In this document: positions 43,254 to 51,810 of the stretch, piece after piece
Numbering within the stretch: position 1 is the stretch's first letter
Layout: each line of letters opens with the position of its first letter
Source: Paenibacillus sp. FSL M7-0420
GTDB lineage: Bacteria > Bacillota > Bacilli > Paenibacillales > Paenibacillaceae
Assembly: GCF_038002345.1 (NCBI RefSeq)
Contig: NZ_JBBOCJ010000001.1
Coordinates: 7,502,001 to 7,566,000, forward strand
Direction of reading: 5' to 3'
Length of the DNA: 64,000 bases
Notes under the pieces: generated by a model
Databases searched by the model: none
Told to the model about the DNA's origin: nothing
What the model saw: the letters and a program-made list of their open reading frames with translations, nothing else
Translations under genes and position numbers: made by a program

Positions 43254-44540
43254 ATGCAAATACATGTAGTGCAGCCGGGCCAGACGCTGTATGGTATTTC
43301 ACAGGCCTACGGAGTAAGCACTGATACTATAACTGAGGCGAATCAGCTCTCTGCGCCGGGAAGCCTGGTGGCAGGGCAGGCGCTGGTAATCCCGATTGCC
43401 GGGCAGTATTATTGGGTGCAGCCGGGCGACAGCTACTACAGCATCGCCAAGCGGTTCGGCCTGAAGGCAAGCGAGCTGGCGGAGGTGAACGGGCTGACGC
43501 TGAATCAGCCGCTGCAGGTCGGACTCCGTATGTACATTCCCCCTGGACCCAGGCGGCAGGCGGAAGTGAACGCGTATGTGGAGCCAAGGGGGGAGAGTGT
43601 CTCCCAGCCGCTGCAGAATGCTGCCCGTGAGGCTGCTCCTGAGCTGACGTATCTCGCACCGTTCAGCTTCCGGATCAAGCGGGACGGAACGCTGGTCCCG
43701 CCGCCCCTGGACGGCCTCGCCTCCATTGCCGCGAAGCATCAGGTGACGCTGATGATGGTCGTGACGAATCTGGAGGATGCCCAGTTCAGCTCTGAGCTCG
43801 GGCGCATTATTCTGAATGATCAGGAGGTTCAGGATCGGCTGCTTGAGAACATCATCGCGGAAGCGAAGCGGCTGAACTTCCGGGATATCCACTTTGATCT
43901 GGAGTTTCTCCGGCCGGAGGACCGTGAAGCGTACAATACTTTTCTGCGGAAAGCGGCAGAGGTCATTCATAAGGAGGGCTTCCTGCTGTCCACCGCCCTT
44001 GCCCCCAAGACCAGCGCGTCACAGGTTGGGGCCTGGTATACGGCGCATGACTATAAGGTCCACGGCGAGGTGGCCGACTTCGTCATTATTATGACGTATG
44101 AATGGGGCTATAGCGGGGGGCCGGCGATGCCTGTCTCGCCCATCGGGCCTGTCCGTCAGGTACTGACTTATGCAGCAAGTGAGATGCCCGCAGGTAAAAT
44201 CATGATGGGCCAGAATCTGTACGGCTATGATTGGACGCTGCCTTTTGTAGCAGGGGGGCAATATGCCAAAGCGCTCAGTCCGCAGGCGGCCATTGATCTG
44301 GCGAGGAACAGGAATGAAGCCATTCTGTATGACTATAGGGCCCAGGCGCCGCATTTCAATTACACCGATGACGAAGGGCGGCAGCATACGGTATGGTTCG
44401 AGGATGCCCGCTCCATTCAGGCCAAGTTCGATCTGATCAAGGAGCTGGGCCTGCGGGGCATCAGCTACTGGAAGCTGGGCCTGCCTTTTCCGCAGAATTG
44501 GTTGCTGCTTGAGGATAACTTCAAGGTGGTCAAAAAATAG
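43254..44540 (+). CDS. LysM-GH18 hydrolase, SleL/YaaH-like spore cortex lytic enzyme
   Basis: A 428-residue protein: two LysM domains (about 2-47, HVVQPGQTLYGISQAYGV; and 52-98, YWVQPGDSYYSIAKRFGL), then a GH18 barrel (about 125-425). The GH18 catalytic motif appears as DIHFDLE, whose terminal Glu (about 217) is the acid. SleL/YaaH enzymes cut muramic-lactam cortex peptidoglycan during germination. No signal peptide is present, as in YaaH. ATG 43254 follows GGCAGGAACGT; ATG 43233 is in frame but lacks a site. The role is inferred from the domain set. Confidence 0.88.
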   Translation: MQIHVVQPGQTLYGISQAYGVSTDTITEANQLSAPGSLVAGQALVIPIAGQYYWVQPGDSYYSIAKRFGLKASELAEVNGLTLNQPLQVGLRMYIPPGPRRQAEVNAYVEPRGESVSQPLQNAAREAAPELTYLAPFSFRIKRDGTLVPPPLDGLASIAAKHQVTLMMVVTNLEDAQFSSELGRIILNDQEVQDRLLENIIAEAKRLNFRDIHFDLEFLRPEDREAYNTFLRKAAEVIHKEGFLLSTALAPKTSASQVGAWYTAHDYKVHGEVADFVIIMTYEWGYSGGPAMPVSPIGPVRQVLTYAASEMPAGKIMMGQNLYGYDWTLPFVAGGQYAKALSPQAAIDLARNRNEAILYDYRAQAPHFNYTDDEGRQHTVWFEDARSIQAKFDLIKELGLRGISYWKLGLPFPQNWLLLEDNFKVVKK

Positions 44541-44584
44541 ACTGGAGACCGTGCGGCCAGCGGCGGCGTAAGAATCCCCACACC

Positions 44585-44628
44585 AAAACGGATGTGCCCA
44601 TGCTTCATGGCGGCGCATCCGTTTTTTT
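44585..44628. terminator. Terminator between GH18 and the LSm-like gene
   Basis: AACGGATGTGCC pairs with GGCGCATCCGTT across about 15 bases and is followed by T on the plus strand; weaker on the minus strand. Confidence 0.75.
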
Positions 44629-44641
44629 GAAAATATAAATG

Positions 44642-45034
44642 TTAGCCCATTAAGCCCTTGAGCCCGCCCAGAAAAGGCCGGATCGACTTGATCATGTTGT
44701 AGCCCATCTTCATCACCGGCATAGCCTTCTGCACCATTCCGAACATGCCCATGAACCGTCCCAGCCCTCCGCCGATACCGGCAGCCCCGCCTCCCCCGCC
44801 CATTAGCGAGCCGAGTAGAGGCATGAAGCCGGATACCTCTGCTCTGCGCGCAGCTGAAGAGGATTTCCGTTTCGGGGTTGGCCCCTTACGCGTGCCGGGT
44901 CTGGACAGAATCACCGCCTCCTGGTTCAGGTCTGTAATCCACCCTACATAGGAACGCCCATTATGCAAAGTGATGCAGACCGGCTGGCCTTTCAGCTGCT
45001 GTGCCCGCTTGCGGAGCTTTGTTGAATTTGCCAT
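44642..45034 (-). CDS. Small protein with LSm-like N-terminus and Gly-rich middle
   Basis: A 130-residue protein. Residues 15-50 (GQPVCITLHNGRSYVGWITDLNQEAVILSRP) have the pattern of an LSm/Hfq-like beta barrel that binds RNA. A basic stretch GTRKGPTPKRKSSSAARR follows, then a run of Gly (GGGGGAAGIGGG) and a hydrophobic, Met-rich C-terminus. I do not know the family name. It is transcribed alone, with divergent SLH gene. Upstream, ACAACCCAGGGTTGT at about 45127 is a short inverted repeat. RNA binding is a guess from the pattern. Confidence 0.6.
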   Translation of the reverse strand: MANSTKLRKRAQQLKGQPVCITLHNGRSYVGWITDLNQEAVILSRPGTRKGPTPKRKSSSAARRAEVSGFMPLLGSLMGGGGGAAGIGGGLGRFMGMFGMVQKAMPVMKMGYNMIKSIRPFLGGLKGLMG

Positions 45035-45324
45035 TCGTCATTCACCTCACTGTTCTATTTACTCTATTTTACTCAGAACCTGAGGGGCGGCTTGTGCGGG
45101 TATGGAGTTCTGCGGAATATATTTGAACAACCCAGGGTTGTCTTTGGGGGCAGATGTTCTAAAAATATACAAATTGTGAATTCAGATTAATTGTCGTGAA
45201 ATATTTTACAGTGAAAAAAAGGGAAACGGATATGCATGTAGAATTACCCTGAAGTACTGGGTTTAGAGTGAAAAATCATGACTTTAGTCCCGGTTCTAAT
45301 TCTATTGGGGAGTGACCTAATCTC

Positions 45325-48300
45325 TTGGCTATCCATCGTTATTTAAGAAATACTTGCTTCATCGTCTTATTATTTGTTCTGTTACCCTTTACACGGAGTT
45401 ACGCCGATGCCGGGCAAATGGCAGACATCAAAGGACACTGGGCGGAATCCGATATTCAGCAGTGGCTGGATCAAGGACTCATTAACGGCTATCCCGATCA
45501 TACCTTCCGGCCGGGGGCAGAAGTATCCAGAGGTGAATTCGTAGCGCTAGTGAACAGAGCGTATAAGTATTCAGATACGAAGGCTATTAGCTTCAAGGAT
45601 CTGAAGCCGGAGAATTTTGCGTACATAGAAGTACAGAAGGCTACCGCTCAAGGATATATCAGCGGATTCAGCGACAATACTTTCCGTCCTGACAAGCCAA
45701 TTACACGACAGGAAACCGCAGTGATCCTATCCAGAATATTAGGCTTTGACAGTAAAGGGGCAACGGCCTCCGTCTCTTCACTGGACGCGAATCTTATTCC
45801 TGCCTGGAGCAGACCCGCCGTTCAGTATCTTCTGGATCAGGGGATCATGAGCAAGAATGCGGATGGCACCTTCCAACCTCAGCGCAATATGACCCGTGCC
45901 GAGACTGTAGTGGTCATTAAGAAGGCGCTGGCTCTGGGTACAGTGGTTTATGATCAGGCAGGTACTTTTGGAGAGTCCGCAATTAGCACAGTACAGCATA
46001 ATGTAAGAATTACAGCTTCCAATGTCACGCTCCGCAATATGCATATCCAGGGTGACCTCGTCATTGCTAAAGAGGTGGCAGACGGGAACGCCTACCTTGA
46101 ACAAGTTCAAGTAGACGGTGTAACCCGTGTTGAAGGCGGAGGCAGCAACAGTATTCATATCCGGAACAGCAAACTAAACACAGTATCTGTGAACAGGCTG
46201 AATCATGCGGTGAGAGTTGTAGCTGAGGGTACAAGCGCTGTGCAGGACGTACAGATTCTATCCAGCGCGGTTATTGAGGAGAAGGATATTACCGGCGATG
46301 GTTTTGTGAATGTAACCGTGCTTCCTAATGCCCAAGTATCGTCATCAGAGCGGACAGTGGTGCTTGCCGGAGACTTTAAGAAGGTTTCTGTAGGCGGCAG
46401 CCTCAAAGAGTTCAATGTTCGCTCAGGTAGCGTAGCTAATTTGCTTATCCAAGAGAATCTGGTAATCCCTACTCTGAATTTCAGCAAGAATGTTGTTATT
46501 GAGCAGCTGGAAATGAAGAGTAAGCTGACAATCTCCGGTGAAGGCCAAGTCAAAGGCGTTGTATTGTCGCAAGGCGTACCAGACCCTAAGCTGCCAAAAG
46601 AACAAACACCTGCTGCACCTGCAACTGGCGGTGGCGGCGGGTCCTCTGACCCTGGAGCGGGCGGCGGCAGCGGCGGTGGATCTCCTGATCCAGGTACAGG
46701 CGGGGGGAACGGGTCTAATCCTGTACCGGCGCTGGCTGTAACCGGAATTACCGCAGCAAACGGTATGGTAGAAGTCCAATTTAACCGGAATCTGGACAGT
46801 ATACCGGATACTGCTGATTTCGCAGTTCTCGAACAGGTCAATCATGGTGAGCTTCATAAGGTAGAGGTAACTTTGGTTACGCTGCTTGACAATAAAACAA
46901 CAGTGAAGCTCACGATTCCCTCAATAGCAATTAGCGAGGCTGAGCAACTGGCAGTATACTCCGTGTCTTATAAGGGTGGAAGCCCTGTATTATCTGAAGC
47001 AATTACTGTGCCTAAGGCTAATGTGACTGTGAGTGGGCGTTTGTTTATTCAGCCATATACGGAGACCAAGCCGGTTCCTGCCTTCAACCTTCATATCTAC
47101 TTAACAGGAGCGAAGGGGACATATACTACTACCGTTACTAAGAGTGGAGATTACTCTTTTGTAAATGTAGTGCCAGGAACTTATGTCGTACTTATGCCTC
47201 TTTATCCATACAGATACCATACTCAAGAATTTACTGTGGAAGCAGGTAAGGATCTCGTTCTGCCCGATCATACGATCATAGAGAATCTGCCGGAAGCTGA
47301 TGTCGATCAAATTACTTATACAGATATGCCTGTTATTTATGGTAGGGTTTTAAATTTGCGTGAGCCCTTCAAAGTAAAGATTGAGCTTGAAAATGGGAAG
47401 GAACTTAACAGCTATTCAGGAGTATATGATTTACAATTTGGCATCAATCTATATGAATACAATCCGAAACTGCAACTGAAGGAAAATGATAAATTATATG
47501 TGACCTTATACACGGATCGCGGCTGGACTAGTCAACGGTTTGAGATAAAGTTAGTTGAACGGCCTCAAACTAAGGCGCCTGTGGTGACGAGCGTGGTGTA
47601 CGAAGATACTACAAGAATTAGAGGCATATTAATAGAAGATTCTTATAGTGAGGTTACAATTACCCGTGAAGATGGAACTTTATTTGGAAGATCCAGTAGT
47701 TATGACGGCATGTTTGATATCTACCTGTATAATCCCTCGCTTTTATCTGTTGGAGAGAAACTGATGGTCTATGCGCAAGCTCAAGGAAAGAGAAAAAGTG
47801 AGCCTGTCTACATCACTGTCGCAGCACCTAAGGCCGAAACAGCGAAACCCGTAGTTACTCGAATCGTTTATGAGAATGATTGGACAATCTACGGAACGGC
47901 TGAAGGAGACTCCACCATTGTTGTCAAACGTGCGGATGGTACCGTTCTGGGGCAGGCAAAGACCAGCAGTTATGAATACGTTGGTAATTTATGGGTAGAA
48001 CTTGATCCGCGTCCTGTTGCTGGAGAGACTCTATATATAACCGCTAAGGGATATGAGAAGCTGACAAGCGAGCCTGTCGCCGTTGTAGTAGCCAGCAGGC
48101 CAACCACGCCAACTCCTACAGTAGTTGGTGTGGTTTATAGTGATAGTCCGAAGATAGAAGTTTATGTTCCTGGTCTATTCGACGCCTCGTATTTCTATCT
48201 TAAGACCAAGGATGGTAAATTAATTAGTGAGCTATTTACGTTCGGTGAGCGAGTTAACTTCTGGAACATTAAAGTTGCTCCTAATACACAATATCAAGTG

Positions 48301-48378
48301 ACGGTTGTTGGTCCATTAATGAAAGAGAGCGAACCTTTCATCTTCACAGTGATAGACCGAACCCAAGCAACCGAATAA
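45325..48378 (+). CDS. SLH-domain surface protein with Ig-like repeats
   Basis: A 1017-residue secreted protein from a TTG start preceded by GGGGAG. Signal peptide about 1-28 (ending SYADA). Three SLH motifs lie at the N-terminus (about 32, 94 and 150), then a beta-helix-like segment (about 205-415) rich in Val and Asn, a Gly-rich linker (425-470), a Big-like domain, a carboxypeptidase-regulatory-like domain (about 570-640) and four repeats of about 85 residues with VVYED or similar. The SLH set anchors it to the cell wall. The 290-bp upstream region contains no gene. Confidence 0.85.
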   Translation: MAIHRYLRNTCFIVLLFVLLPFTRSYADAGQMADIKGHWAESDIQQWLDQGLINGYPDHTFRPGAEVSRGEFVALVNRAYKYSDTKAISFKDLKPENFAYIEVQKATAQGYISGFSDNTFRPDKPITRQETAVILSRILGFDSKGATASVSSLDANLIPAWSRPAVQYLLDQGIMSKNADGTFQPQRNMTRAETVVVIKKALALGTVVYDQAGTFGESAISTVQHNVRITASNVTLRNMHIQGDLVIAKEVADGNAYLEQVQVDGVTRVEGGGSNSIHIRNSKLNTVSVNRLNHAVRVVAEGTSAVQDVQILSSAVIEEKDITGDGFVNVTVLPNAQVSSSERTVVLAGDFKKVSVGGSLKEFNVRSGSVANLLIQENLVIPTLNFSKNVVIEQLEMKSKLTISGEGQVKGVVLSQGVPDPKLPKEQTPAAPATGGGGGSSDPGAGGGSGGGSPDPGTGGGNGSNPVPALAVTGITAANGMVEVQFNRNLDSIPDTADFAVLEQVNHGELHKVEVTLVTLLDNKTTVKLTIPSIAISEAEQLAVYSVSYKGGSPVLSEAITVPKANVTVSGRLFIQPYTETKPVPAFNLHIYLTGAKGTYTTTVTKSGDYSFVNVVPGTYVVLMPLYPYRYHTQEFTVEAGKDLVLPDHTIIENLPEADVDQITYTDMPVIYGRVLNLREPFKVKIELENGKELNSYSGVYDLQFGINLYEYNPKLQLKENDKLYVTLYTDRGWTSQRFEIKLVERPQTKAPVVTSVVYEDTTRIRGILIEDSYSEVTITREDGTLFGRSSSYDGMFDIYLYNPSLLSVGEKLMVYAQAQGKRKSEPVYITVAAPKAETAKPVVTRIVYENDWTIYGTAEGDSTIVVKRADGTVLGQAKTSSYEYVGNLWVELDPRPVAGETLYITAKGYEKLTSEPVAVVVASRPTTPTPTVVGVVYSDSPKIEVYVPGLFDASYFYLKTKDGKLISELFTFGERVNFWNIKVAPNTQYQVTVVGPLMKESEPFIFTVIDRTQATE

Positions 48379-48401
48379 TGAAGCAATTATAGTAAAAAGT
48401 T

Positions 48402-48429
48402 AAAAGGACACCTGCGGGTGTCCTTTTTA
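48402..48429 (+). terminator. Rho-independent terminator after the third SLH gene
   Basis: AAAAGGACACC pairs with GGTGTCCTTTTT across TGCG. Confidence 0.8.
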
Positions 48430-48513
48430 ATAGACCGTTAACACAGTGCAACTCAAGTCATATCTACTCTCTAGGCCTCTGCTAAAATCAACAATGGAAG
48501 GAGGAGGACAACA

Positions 48514-49419
48514 ATGTACGAATGGAATGAGATGGTTCAGCGCATGATTGACTGGGTGGAGGAGGACCTTGCGGCTTCGCCTACGCTGCTGGAGATGTCT
48601 GAGCAGCTGGGGTATTCGCCGTATTACTGCACCCGGCAATTTCATGTGCTGACCGGAATGACACTGCGGGACTATGTCTGGCAGCGCCGGATTGGCCGGG
48701 CGGCACTGGAGCTTAGGGACACGGAGGCGCGTATTCTCGATATTGCCGTAAAGTTCGGCTTTTCCTCTCAGGAGGCGTTCACGCGGGCCTTTTTCAGAGC
48801 CTTCAAGCTCACTCCCCATGCCTACCGCAAGGCTCCACAGCCGATTCCGCTGGCTATTCGTGCCGAGGTGTTCTCTCCTTATCATTATCTGATCAGGGAG
48901 CGGGATAGAATGAGACAGGTGCATTTGCAGGAAGCGGAGATTAAGCTTGAGTGGATACCGGCGCATAAGTTTATCGGCATCCGCGATATCGGCTCTAACA
49001 ATTACGGAGGATTCTGGAAGAATGGGCATGACTGCGATGAGGTGTCTGGAACCCTGGAGAGCATGTCGCATCATACGCTTCCCGGCCAGTTGGGCCAAAC
49101 GGCAGGCTGGTTCTATCAGGAGGGGCGCAAAGGCTATCTGTATGGTATCCTTGTCGCGGCTGATTACGACGGGGCGGTTCCGGAGGGCATGGTATGCCGG
49201 GATATCCCGGAATCGGAGTACCTGGTCTTTTTTCATCCGCCCTTTGATTACTTGCAGGATAATGGGCAGGTGATGCGTATCGTTGAGGAAGTGGCTTGGA
49301 ATTATGATCCTGCGGTTATGGGCTATGTGTGGGATGAAGAGGAGAAGCAGGATTATCAGCGGCATTTCCCGGAGGGTTACGGGTATGCGGTGCTGCGGCC
49401 GGTCCGTAAATTAGACTAA
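48514..49419 (+). CDS. AraC-family regulator with GyrI-like effector domain
   Basis: A 301-residue protein. The two-HTH AraC domain is N-terminal (1-110: SEQLGYSPYYCTRQFHVLTGMTLRDYV and ILDIAVKFGFSSQEAFTRAFFRAFKLTPHAYRK). Residues about 140-295 form a GyrI-like ligand-binding domain, the arrangement of BmrR/Rob-like regulators that sense drugs or small amphiphiles. ATG 48514 follows GGAGGAGG. Target genes cannot be named. Confidence 0.85.
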   Translation: MYEWNEMVQRMIDWVEEDLAASPTLLEMSEQLGYSPYYCTRQFHVLTGMTLRDYVWQRRIGRAALELRDTEARILDIAVKFGFSSQEAFTRAFFRAFKLTPHAYRKAPQPIPLAIRAEVFSPYHYLIRERDRMRQVHLQEAEIKLEWIPAHKFIGIRDIGSNNYGGFWKNGHDCDEVSGTLESMSHHTLPGQLGQTAGWFYQEGRKGYLYGILVAADYDGAVPEGMVCRDIPESEYLVFFHPPFDYLQDNGQVMRIVEEVAWNYDPAVMGYVWDEEEKQDYQRHFPEGYGYAVLRPVRKLD

Positions 49420-49436
49420 CTTCAGACAGCAGGCTG

Positions 49437-49471
49437 GCTTAAGCAAAAGCGTTCGGCGCTTCTGCTTAAGC
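49437..49471. terminator. Inverted repeat between convergent genes
   Basis: GCTTAAGCA pairs with TGCTTAAGC around an inner AAGCG/GCGCT hairpin; no T-tract. It lies between the AraC and XRE-BtrH genes. Confidence 0.5.
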
Positions 49472-49498
49472 TGCTGCATGTTATACAACAACGCTCCC

Positions 49499-51292
49499 TT
49501 AGGCGAGGCTCAGCACCGTTTGTGCAAGAGTATCTCCCTGATGTTCCAGCGAAGCAACCTTGCCCAGCAGCTCTGCCTGCAGCTCACGCTGCCGGGTCGT
49601 CCAACTGGCTCTGGGGGCAGCGCCGGCTGTTTGGAGTATGGCCGGGCCGGACATCTCCTTATAGTATTTATCCAGCAGGGCAGCCATTTCAACATAGATT
49701 GCCGACATCTCTTCCAAGGCAGCATGTTGTTGCGGGTCATGCACCAGCGGCAGAGAGTCGCGTAAGTAGGAGGCGGCGCAGCGGCGGGCATCTGCCAGGG
49801 CCATCAGGCAGAAGTGATTGACCGATAACCTGCGGCTGAAGGCTTCTTCGTCCGCTGCGGCGTACCAAGGGTGGTCCAGCAGTCCCTCGCTCCATACCTC
49901 CAGCGCCTTGTATCCTACGGCATAAGTACTGTTGTTGGCTATGGCCTCCGCCTGCATAGATTCCAGCTTAACGCGGAGCGACGCATACAGATTCTCCAGC
50001 GCAGACGGAGCCTCCGCCTGATCGCCAAGACGAATCAACCGGTAAGGCCATTGATCCACATGGAGATACCCTTGGCTTACCCTCATATGAGCCTGGAACT
50101 CAGGATCAGCTTCAAGCTCACTGAAGGTCTCATCGTCAAAATAACTGCGGCACAGCAGCACATCCCCCTCCGCCAGATATCCTGTAATGACTCCCCACTC
50201 CGGCGCTACTCTGAGGTTAATGGCAAGGGGCAGTCTGCCTTGGCGGATATCCTCCAGAATCGCCAGCTTCTCGGCTGTGCGCTGCTGCGGCTCTAACCGG
50301 TTGGCCCGGTGGGCACTAAGTCCATAAGCCTTACAGGCGGGGATGGAGTAGTCATAGACGACAAGGGCATCTGCAGCGCTGTAGTCCCATACCGGTTCAA
50401 AAGCCACCCTCCAGCAGGCTCCCGAATAGCCCATCACCTGCTCATAGGTGGTCTCTACGCCTCTGGCGGTAAGAGTGAGCGCCATGGCCCCTGCCCAGGA
50501 GCAATCCTGCCCCCGTCCGAAGCCCAGCCGCGGAATCCCTTCAATGATGCATTGATCCCGGGAGGAGCGGGTCTGATAGAGATGGCTGCGGTCCCGGCTG
50601 TAATGAATCTGTTCGCCTTCCGCACAGCTTACGGCGTGAATACCTTCGGTATTCAGGTAGACCAGCAGCAGGTAGTCCTGACCCCCGCAGTCGATCAGGC
50701 TGGGAAACAGCTCATGTGTGGCGGTGAACTGAGTCCAGCGGAAATGCTCGTAATGCTTCATTTTGTCCGCAACGCTGCGGTGTGCCTGTTCATTCCCATA
50801 ATGCGCAGCCATAATCTGCAGCTCATTACTGCTTGAGACATGCCCGTTCGAATGGATATCTATCGTAAGCAGCTGGTCCTTCAGCACAAAGGTCGAATAC
50901 ATACCGTCAGGGGTCTCATAGGTAACCAGCAGCAGCTTCAGGCGGCCGTCATTCCATGAGTGGGGAAAAAGATGCTCTCCAGGGATTAAGCTTAAGCGGT
51001 CTGAGACTACGAACTGGTTCACAAGCTGGGTAACATCCAGCTCCTGCTGTCCATCCGTATAGATCGCAGAGAGCACCACGAGCTCCTGGGGCAGCAAAAT
51101 GCCGTCAATGGAGTGATTCAATGCGGCGGATAGCAGAGGAAGGGTGGCCGTCTCCGGCAGAGACTTGCCGGTCTCCCATTTGGATACCGCCTGGGCGCTG
51201 ACATGGAGCAATTCCGCTAATTGTTCCTGGGACAAGCCTCTTGTTTTGCGGAGGGTGGCAATTCGTTTACCAACTTTTTCGCTAACGATCAT
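49499..51292 (-). CDS. XRE regulator fused to BtrH-like domain
   Basis: A 597-residue protein from ATG 51292 (AGGAG upstream). The N-terminal HTH (1-60: VGKRIATLRKTRGLSQEQLAELLHVSAQAVSKWETGKSLPE) is a complete Cro/C1 domain. The middle (about 245-470) resembles the N-terminal domain of butirosin biosynthesis protein H, with the Cys in GFGRGQDCSWAGAM placed like a papain-like catalytic Cys. BtrH-type enzymes transfer acyl groups from carrier proteins. The C-terminus (about 480-597) is helical. The fusion of regulator and enzyme is unusual; the substrate is unknown. It is transcribed alone. Confidence 0.7.
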   Translation of the reverse strand: MIVSEKVGKRIATLRKTRGLSQEQLAELLHVSAQAVSKWETGKSLPETATLPLLSAALNHSIDGILLPQELVVLSAIYTDGQQELDVTQLVNQFVVSDRLSLIPGEHLFPHSWNDGRLKLLLVTYETPDGMYSTFVLKDQLLTIDIHSNGHVSSSNELQIMAAHYGNEQAHRSVADKMKHYEHFRWTQFTATHELFPSLIDCGGQDYLLLVYLNTEGIHAVSCAEGEQIHYSRDRSHLYQTRSSRDQCIIEGIPRLGFGRGQDCSWAGAMALTLTARGVETTYEQVMGYSGACWRVAFEPVWDYSAADALVVYDYSIPACKAYGLSAHRANRLEPQQRTAEKLAILEDIRQGRLPLAINLRVAPEWGVITGYLAEGDVLLCRSYFDDETFSELEADPEFQAHMRVSQGYLHVDQWPYRLIRLGDQAEAPSALENLYASLRVKLESMQAEAIANNSTYAVGYKALEVWSEGLLDHPWYAAADEEAFSRRLSVNHFCLMALADARRCAASYLRDSLPLVHDPQQHAALEEMSAIYVEMAALLDKYYKEMSGPAILQTAGAAPRASWTTRQRELQAELLGKVASLEHQGDTLAQTVLSLA

Positions 51293-51487
51293 GCGCAGTA
51301 CAACTCCTATAGTGGATTCCGACGTCGTAAGTCTATTATAATCTCCGTTTTCGAAATAACCCATATACTGGAGTAGGGCACGCGGTATAACAAAATCAAC
51401 CGTAAGTTGAGGCAAGCTGTGACGCACCAGCTAACCCCCTTCTGAATGTGGCTGTGTCCCTCTTTAACCATGATAAATAAAAAAGAC

Positions 51488-51516
51488 TTGTTCTTTTGAA
51501 GAATTCATGATATATT
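51488..51516 (+). promoter_or_regulatory. Promoter of tRNA-Leu
   Basis: TTGTTC (51488) and TATATT (51511) are 17 bp apart, about 30 bp before the tRNA. Confidence 0.6.
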
Positions 51517-51546
51517 ACTTCTTGCGTTGCATTGAATGTTTTCTTT

Positions 51547-51630
51547 GCGGTCATGGCGGAATTGGCAGACGCGCTGGCTTCAGGTGCCAGTGGTAGCAAT
51601 ATCGTGGAGGTTCGAGTCCTCTTGACCGCA
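51547..51630 (+). tRNA. tRNA-Leu(CAG)
   Basis: An 84-base class II tRNA. The acceptor stem GCGGTCA pairs with TGACCGC; the anticodon stem CTGGC/GCCAG closes the loop TTCAGGT, giving anticodon CAG; a long variable arm and the TPsiC arm GGTTCGAGTCC follow. The 3' CCA is not encoded. A promoter and terminator flank it, so it is a single-gene unit. Confidence 0.95.
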
Positions 51631-51656
51631 TAATGGTTTTAACCGTGATGCAAGCG

Positions 51657-51688
51657 AAGACCCTTCTTAAATGAAGGGTCTTTTTTTT
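51657..51688 (+). terminator. Rho-independent terminator after tRNA-Leu
   Basis: AAGACCCTTC pairs with GAAGGGTCTT across TTAAAT, followed by T. Confidence 0.9.
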
Positions 51689-51721
51689 GCTGCGAATAGA
51701 ATATATGCTAAAAACCGAACA

Positions 51722-51765
51722 CAGCCCCCCTTCACCACGTACCCGTGATAAAAGGGGGGCTTTTG
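51722..51765 (-). terminator. Terminator of the Gfo/Idh/MocA gene
   Basis: AGCCCCCCTT and AAGGGGGGCT form a strong stem; on the minus strand it follows the oxidoreductase gene. Confidence 0.65.
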
Positions 51766-51810
51766 CATGATCGTGCAGGGTTCATCTCTACTGCGATACC
51801 ACGCGCTATA

